From NCBI RefSeq assembly GCF_000016645.1, contig NC_009441.1:3410001-3474000 (forward strand): 64,000 bases of DNA. The letters run 5' to 3'. This DNA is from Flavobacterium johnsoniae UW101. Lineage in GTDB: Bacteria; Bacteroidota; Bacteroidia; Flavobacteriales; Flavobacteriaceae. The notes beneath the pieces are model-generated. The model was not told the origin of the DNA and did not search any database. It was given only the letters and a program-made list of their open reading frames with translations. Within the stretch, counting starts at the first letter, position 1. Each line of letters opens with the position of its first letter. The translations under genes were made by a program, and so were the position numbers. Positions 60,461-64,000 of the stretch are shown here, piece by piece.

Positions 60461-62521
60461 TTATTCTTTCAATAAACGATCCAATTGGAATTGTTCATCG
60501 GGGTTCAAATTAGGCAAAATTCTATTAAATGAAGTACGCATTTCTGAATTTTTCAATAAAACTCTGATTGTTTCTCTTCCAAACTTAGAAAACTGCCACA
60601 TATGGTGCGTGGTAGCGTTAACCAGATTAGTCAAAACATCATCGTTTATAAACTTAAATGCAATTAGTTTTTCCAAAGCATTTTGGCGTGTAGTTGCTTC
60701 ATATTCTGGAGTCGAAAAAGAAACCAATTCATTTATAAGTTTCTCAGGTTCATCACTATATTCTGGCGTTGATAAAGCAAGAGACAACCATAAAGTACGC
60801 AGGTTGTAATCGTTAAAACCAATCCATTCTTTTGATTTGTCTAAATATTCTTTTCTATGGTTTGGAAAATTTTTCCACAAATAAAACAAAGCTATTTCTT
60901 GCGTTTCATACGATTTATCATCCAGCAGTGTTTCATATTCTTTTCTAAAATCTTCTGGTATAGCTGGCAGAGTTCCTGCTAAAGTTTGTCGAAGTTGAAT
61001 ATTGTTTTGCTGCAGTGCTTTTAATAACAATTCTTTTTTATTCTCATATTTTTCAGCTTGTAATTGAGAAATAACAGCTTGTTTTACAGAAAAATGAACA
61101 TCAGAATCTAAAGTCTGCTTTAAAAAATCAATCTTTTCACTTAAAGGTGTTTTCTTCAATTTATCTACCTCTAATCGAGCTTTTATTGCTTTATTTTTAC
61201 TCAATAAAGCATTTGCTGTCGGCGTATCAAAAGCGGTAGATTCAAGCCAGGTTTTTTGAAACTGAACCACATCAAAATCAGAAACTTTTTTAATTTCGTC
61301 GAAAAAATTCTGCGTGTTTACATTCTTAAACGCATATTTTTTTAAATAACTTTTAATTGCTTTTTTAAATGCTTTATCGCCAATAAATTCATGCAGAACG
61401 AAAAGCGTCCACGCTCCTTTTTCATAAAAAGTAAGGGAACTCGCTTTGGCATTTAAAACCGGAATTGCATCTGTTCTCGATGCAAATTTTATCTGCTGGG
61501 CTGTATCGTATAATTTTGCATAAAAATAATCATCGCCAAAAATATCGCGCTCTGCCAATAATGCATAATAGGTCGCAAAACCTTCCTGAAGCCAATGGTG
61601 AGTACTGCTTTCTGCTGTAATTAAATCTCCAAACCAGTGATGTGCTAATTCGTGAGCATCAACATTTGTATAATTTCTGTCAATAAAAGCAACATCATCA
61701 ACCACATAACGTGTTGTAAAAAGCGTTGTGGTTGTGTTTTCCATTCCGGCATATAAAAAATCACGAACAGGAATCTGCCTGAAAACTTTCCAGGGATATT
61801 TCACGCCAATTTCTTTTTCAAGAAAATCAAAAATACGTTTTGAATAACGGTAAGTAGGTTCAAAACGTGCAGTATCTTTTTTCTCTAAATAATATTCTAA
61901 CGGAATTTTTGATTTTGAAGTAAAATCTTTTCTCTCGTATTTTCCAACAGAAAGCACTAATAAGTAAGAACTCATTGGGTTTTCCATTTGATACTGCCAA
62001 TGAATTTGATCGTCTTTATCGGTTTTGCTTTTTAAAACTCCGTTTGAAACAACCTGATAGTCTTTTTTATAAGTTACACCAATATTGAAAATCACTTTTT
62101 CGTTTACATCATCAAAACTCGGAAACCAATTACTTGTGTACCTTCCTTGTCCCTGTGTCCAGATTTGATGCTCATTATTTTCAATATCAACAAAATACAA
62201 TGCCTGTTTCGGTTTTGCATTGTAATTAAAAGTAAGGTGATTATTTCCTTTCTGAAAATTATTCAGGATTTGCAGTTCTTTAGTTGTGTTCAAAAAAATA
62301 ACATCTTTACCATCAATTTGAACATTTGTAAATTCCATATTTTTCCCGTCAATTTTTATAGTATCAATGGGTTGCAGCACATCAAATTCATAATCTACAT
62401 ACCCGGAAATAGTTTTTTGGGAATCGTTTATTGTTAATTGTCCTGAAACCGTTTTAAAGTCAACATATTTGGTTTGCTGTGCAAAAACGAAGGTGGTTAT
62501 TAAAAGGAAGATATATTTCAT
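60461..62521 (-). CDS. M1-family zinc aminopeptidase (secreted)
   Basis: 686 residues with a short signal peptide (MKYIFLLITTFVFAQ). N-terminal beta saddle, then the gluzincin domain: exopeptidase motif appears as YAGMENTTT (GxMEN), and zinc motif HELAHHWFGDLITAESSTHHWLQEGFATYY with His290, His294 and the downstream Glu. The C-terminal half (about 420-686) is HEAT-like helical. Probably periplasmic or surface peptide degradation. Promoter TAACTTTG 26 nt upstream. Confidence 0.93.
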   Translation of the reverse strand: MKYIFLLITTFVFAQQTKYVDFKTVSGQLTINDSQKTISGYVDYEFDVLQPIDTIKIDGKNMEFTNVQIDGKDVIFLNTTKELQILNNFQKGNNHLTFNYNAKPKQALYFVDIENNEHQIWTQGQGRYTSNWFPSFDDVNEKVIFNIGVTYKKDYQVVSNGVLKSKTDKDDQIHWQYQMENPMSSYLLVLSVGKYERKDFTSKSKIPLEYYLEKKDTARFEPTYRYSKRIFDFLEKEIGVKYPWKVFRQIPVRDFLYAGMENTTTTLFTTRYVVDDVAFIDRNYTNVDAHELAHHWFGDLITAESSTHHWLQEGFATYYALLAERDIFGDDYFYAKLYDTAQQIKFASRTDAIPVLNAKASSLTFYEKGAWTLFVLHEFIGDKAFKKAIKSYLKKYAFKNVNTQNFFDEIKKVSDFDVVQFQKTWLESTAFDTPTANALLSKNKAIKARLEVDKLKKTPLSEKIDFLKQTLDSDVHFSVKQAVISQLQAEKYENKKELLLKALQQNNIQLRQTLAGTLPAIPEDFRKEYETLLDDKSYETQEIALFYLWKNFPNHRKEYLDKSKEWIGFNDYNLRTLWLSLALSTPEYSDEPEKLINELVSFSTPEYEATTRQNALEKLIAFKFINDDVLTNLVNATTHHMWQFSKFGRETIRVLLKNSEMRTSFNRILPNLNPDEQFQLDRLLKE

Positions 62522-62546
62522 TGAAAATAAATTAATGGCGAAATTC

Positions 62547-62554
62547 CAAAGTTA
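62547..62554 (-). promoter_or_regulatory. Promoter -7 element of the M1 aminopeptidase gene
   Basis: Minus-strand TAACTTTG (TAnnTTTG), 26 nt before ATG 62521. Overlaps the upstream region claimed by longer start choices of the divergent Dph6-like gene. Confidence 0.65.
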
Positions 62555-62560
62555 CAAAGG

Positions 62561-62595
62561 TTTGATCAACAAATCGAATGAAATTTGTAAGTTTA
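62561..62595 (+). promoter_or_regulatory. Probable promoter of the Dph6-like gene
   Basis: TTTG at 62561-62564 and TAAGTTTA at 62588-62595 (7 of 8 to TAnnTTTG) with a 23-nt spacer. Its position inside the frame of the ATG-extended ORF favours a GTG start at 62616. Confidence 0.5.
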
Positions 62596-62615
62596 CGATA
62601 GAAAATAAATCAAAC

Positions 62616-63359
62616 GTGTCTACATCCAAAAAAGCCTTATTTAACTGGAGCAGCGGAAAAGATTCTGCTCTTGCATTATACAAAATCTTACACAATCCAG
62701 ATTACAAAATTGAATATCTGCTTACCAGTGTAAACCAGCAGTATCAGCGGATTTCTATGCACGGTGTTCGTGTAGATTTATTGGAAGCACAATCTAAAAG
62801 TATTGGAATTCCTTTAAAAGTTATGCAGATTCCTGAAATGCCAACAATGGAGGTTTACGAAAATGTAATGACAGAAACCTTGACAGAACTTAAAAATCAA
62901 GGAATTACTTATTCTGTTTTTGGGGATATTTTTTTGGAAGATTTACGAAAATATCGTGAAGAACAATTAGCAAAAATAGGTTTTGAAGGTGTGTTTCCAA
63001 TTTGGAAAATTCCATCGCATGATTTGATTCAGGAATTCATTTCCCTCGGATTTAAAACTATTGTAGTTTGTGTAAATGAACGTTATTTAGACAAAAGCTT
63101 TGTGGGCCGCATAATCGATCAGAATTTTATAAATGATTTACCTGAAAATGTAGATGTCTGCGGAGAGAACGGTGAATTTCATACTTTTACTTTTGATGGT
63201 CCAATCTTTTCTGAACCTATCAATTTTAAAGCCGGAGAGATTGTCTACCGAAAATATGAAAAACCGCAAAATCAGAATTCATCGGATGCAGCATGCGACA
63301 CAAATACCTCTGATGCATTTGATTACGGATTTTGGTATTGTGATTTAATTAAAGAATAA
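62616..63359 (+). CDS. Dph6-like ATP-pyrophosphatase (diphthine-ammonia ligase family)
   Basis: PP-loop N-type ATP pyrophosphatase: KKALFNWSSGKDSALALYKIL (SxGKDS loop), SVNQQYQRISMHGVRVDLLEAQ, VFGDIFLEDLRKYREEQL, FPIWKIPSHDLIQEFISLGF, CGENGEFHTFTFDGPIF. Bacteria lack diphthamide, so the substrate is unknown. Start chosen at GTG 62616 (247 aa) because the PP-loop normally begins within about 10 residues of the N-terminus and a promoter lies upstream; ATG 62535 (274 aa) is the alternative. Overlaps the next gene by 1 nt. Confidence 0.87.
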   Translation: MSTSKKALFNWSSGKDSALALYKILHNPDYKIEYLLTSVNQQYQRISMHGVRVDLLEAQSKSIGIPLKVMQIPEMPTMEVYENVMTETLTELKNQGITYSVFGDIFLEDLRKYREEQLAKIGFEGVFPIWKIPSHDLIQEFISLGFKTIVVCVNERYLDKSFVGRIIDQNFINDLPENVDVCGENGEFHTFTFDGPIFSEPINFKAGEIVYRKYEKPQNQNSSDAACDTNTSDAFDYGFWYCDLIKE

Positions 63360-63754
63360 TGAATAGATTTTATCTAAAAAAAGCAATTGTTTTTATACTG
63401 CTCATTGCAGCGATTAGTACTTTGCAAAGCTGTTTAGTCAGCCGTTGTAAAAGACCTCAAATTACGGGTTATATTTATGATTTTGAATCTCATAAACCTA
63501 TTGAGAATTGTAATGTAGGTGAAACAATGAGCGGTGATAACGGTTATTTTACGCTCAACGAAAAAAGATACCGTCAGTTTACATTTTTTGGATTTGAAGC
63601 GCAGCCTTTATCTGTAAACGAAAAAATTGAAAAAGAAGGTTATGAATCTCAAAATATTCAATTTATGAATCCGTTTGGCGGAGGCGCCAGAAAAGGAAGT
63701 CTGCATAATGCCGATACAATTTATTTGAAAAAAATCAAGATTAAAACAAACTAA
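63359..63754 (+). CDS. Small lipoprotein with carboxypeptidase-regulatory-like fold
   Basis: 131 residues. Signal with lipobox STLQSC (Cys25). After it, ITGYIYDFESHKPIENCNVGETMSGDNGYFTL looks like a short CarboxypepD_reg-like beta-sandwich (GxVxDxxxxxPIxxxxV...TDxxGxF). Start overlaps the preceding stop (TAATG), implying coupling. Function unknown. Confidence 0.78.
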   Translation: MNRFYLKKAIVFILLIAAISTLQSCLVSRCKRPQITGYIYDFESHKPIENCNVGETMSGDNGYFTLNEKRYRQFTFFGFEAQPLSVNEKIEKEGYESQNIQFMNPFGGGARKGSLHNADTIYLKKIKIKTN

Positions 63755-63755
63755 T

Positions 63756-64000
63756 ATGACTTTAAAAGAAAATATTGAAGTAAAAAAAGTGCTTCAGTTT
63801 CTTGAAGAAATAGAAATTGATGTAATCGAAAAACCATTAGATTCTACTTTTTTACCAGGATTAGAATTAGGTCCAAACTGTATTTATATTGATTACGATA
63901 AATTATTATATCCCGGTGATATACTGCACGAAGCCGGGCATTTGGCAGTAACGACAGCTTCTAATAGAAATTTGATTGGCACAGCTGAAATTCCTGCAGA
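63756..64000 (+). CDS. HExxH-containing hypothetical (truncated at right edge)
   Basis: Frame opens at ATG 63756, directly after the lipoprotein gene, and stays open to the window end (81 codons). It contains YPGDILHEAGHLAVTTASNR, an HEAGH zinc-protease-like motif, preceded by GPNCIYIDYDKLL. No signal peptide seen. Probably the third gene of this small operon. Family not recognised from the fragment. Confidence 0.75.
   Translation, partial: MTLKENIEVKKVLQFLEEIEIDVIEKPLDSTFLPGLELGPNCIYIDYDKLLYPGDILHEAGHLAVTTASNRNLIGTAEIPA

Noticed and set aside
62469..62615. Upstream ATG starts for the Dph6-like gene
   Set aside because: This stretch holds the M1 aminopeptidase start and promoter and a probable promoter for the Dph6-like gene itself; the conserved PP-loop begins right after GTG 62616. 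ATG 62535 is kept as an alternative in the feature.
1..64000. CRISPR arrays, tRNA/rRNA genes, prophage or classical IS elements
   Set aside because: No regularly spaced direct repeats, cloverleaf-like segments, transposase or phage genes were recognised on either strand.

Overview
The window looks like a chromosomal segment of a Flavobacterium-type member of the Bacteroidota. Reasons: low G+C throughout; SusC/SusD and FecI/FecR genes; a fused lpxC/fabZ gene; PorX, the regulator of gliding and type IX secretion; very few Shine-Dalgarno sites; and many start-proximal matches to the Bacteroidota promoter element TAnnTTTG. I see no tRNA, rRNA, CRISPR array, prophage or classical insertion sequence. 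Most genes are ordinary core genes. The unusual material lies between genes.

Layout. 1-6.3 kb: minus-strand histidine operon hisG-D-C-B-H-A (hisA runs off the left edge). It is preceded by a promoter, a 19-codon leader peptide with five His codons and a terminator, which together form an apparent attenuator. 6.3-10.8 kb: a sensor kinase/response regulator pair divergent from an LtaS-like membrane sulfatase-fold enzyme. 10.8-18.7 kb: S1/P1 nuclease, YeiH-type transporter with a LysR regulator, an M15 peptidase/DUF4846 pair and a large vWA-like membrane protein. 18.7-20 kb: fabG and a small double-glycine leader peptide.

20-30 kb: an apparently accessory TonB import locus. The order of transcription is ECF sigma, FecR, STN-containing SusC, SusD, a zinc-metallohydrolase lipoprotein, a DUF4302 lipoprotein and a small membrane protein. 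No glycosidase is present, so the substrate is unknown. 30.4-38.6 kb: sucD and the lipid A/translation cluster lpxD-lpxC/fabZ-lpxA-efp-lpxD paralogue-NTF2-like, with an HD phosphohydrolase. 38.8-47.1 kb: porX, tsaE, ald, ung, a Smr-less mutS2 and small uncharacterised genes. 47.3-48.4 kb: a repeat-rich patch holding a GIY-YIG nuclease gene between perfect 22-bp inverted repeats. 48.4-64 kb: ettA, holA, a stand-alone HsdR_N-like protein, a GT2 glycosyltransferase, an OmpA lipoprotein, a YciO-type protein, a UvrD/PcrA helicase, an antitoxin-like 53-aa gene in a repeat nest, a TSUP transporter, a patatin, an M1 aminopeptidase, a Dph6-like enzyme and a truncated HExxH protein at the right edge.

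The main second-look items are: the his attenuator; the GIY-YIG gene framed by inverted repeats; the antitoxin-like mini-gene framed by 21-bp inverted repeats; and a recurrent class of intergenic inverted repeats, each built from its own short repeated word, seen in at least ten gaps. All motif and repeat statements come from reading the sequence by eye. Family assignments come from remembered motifs, not from searches.
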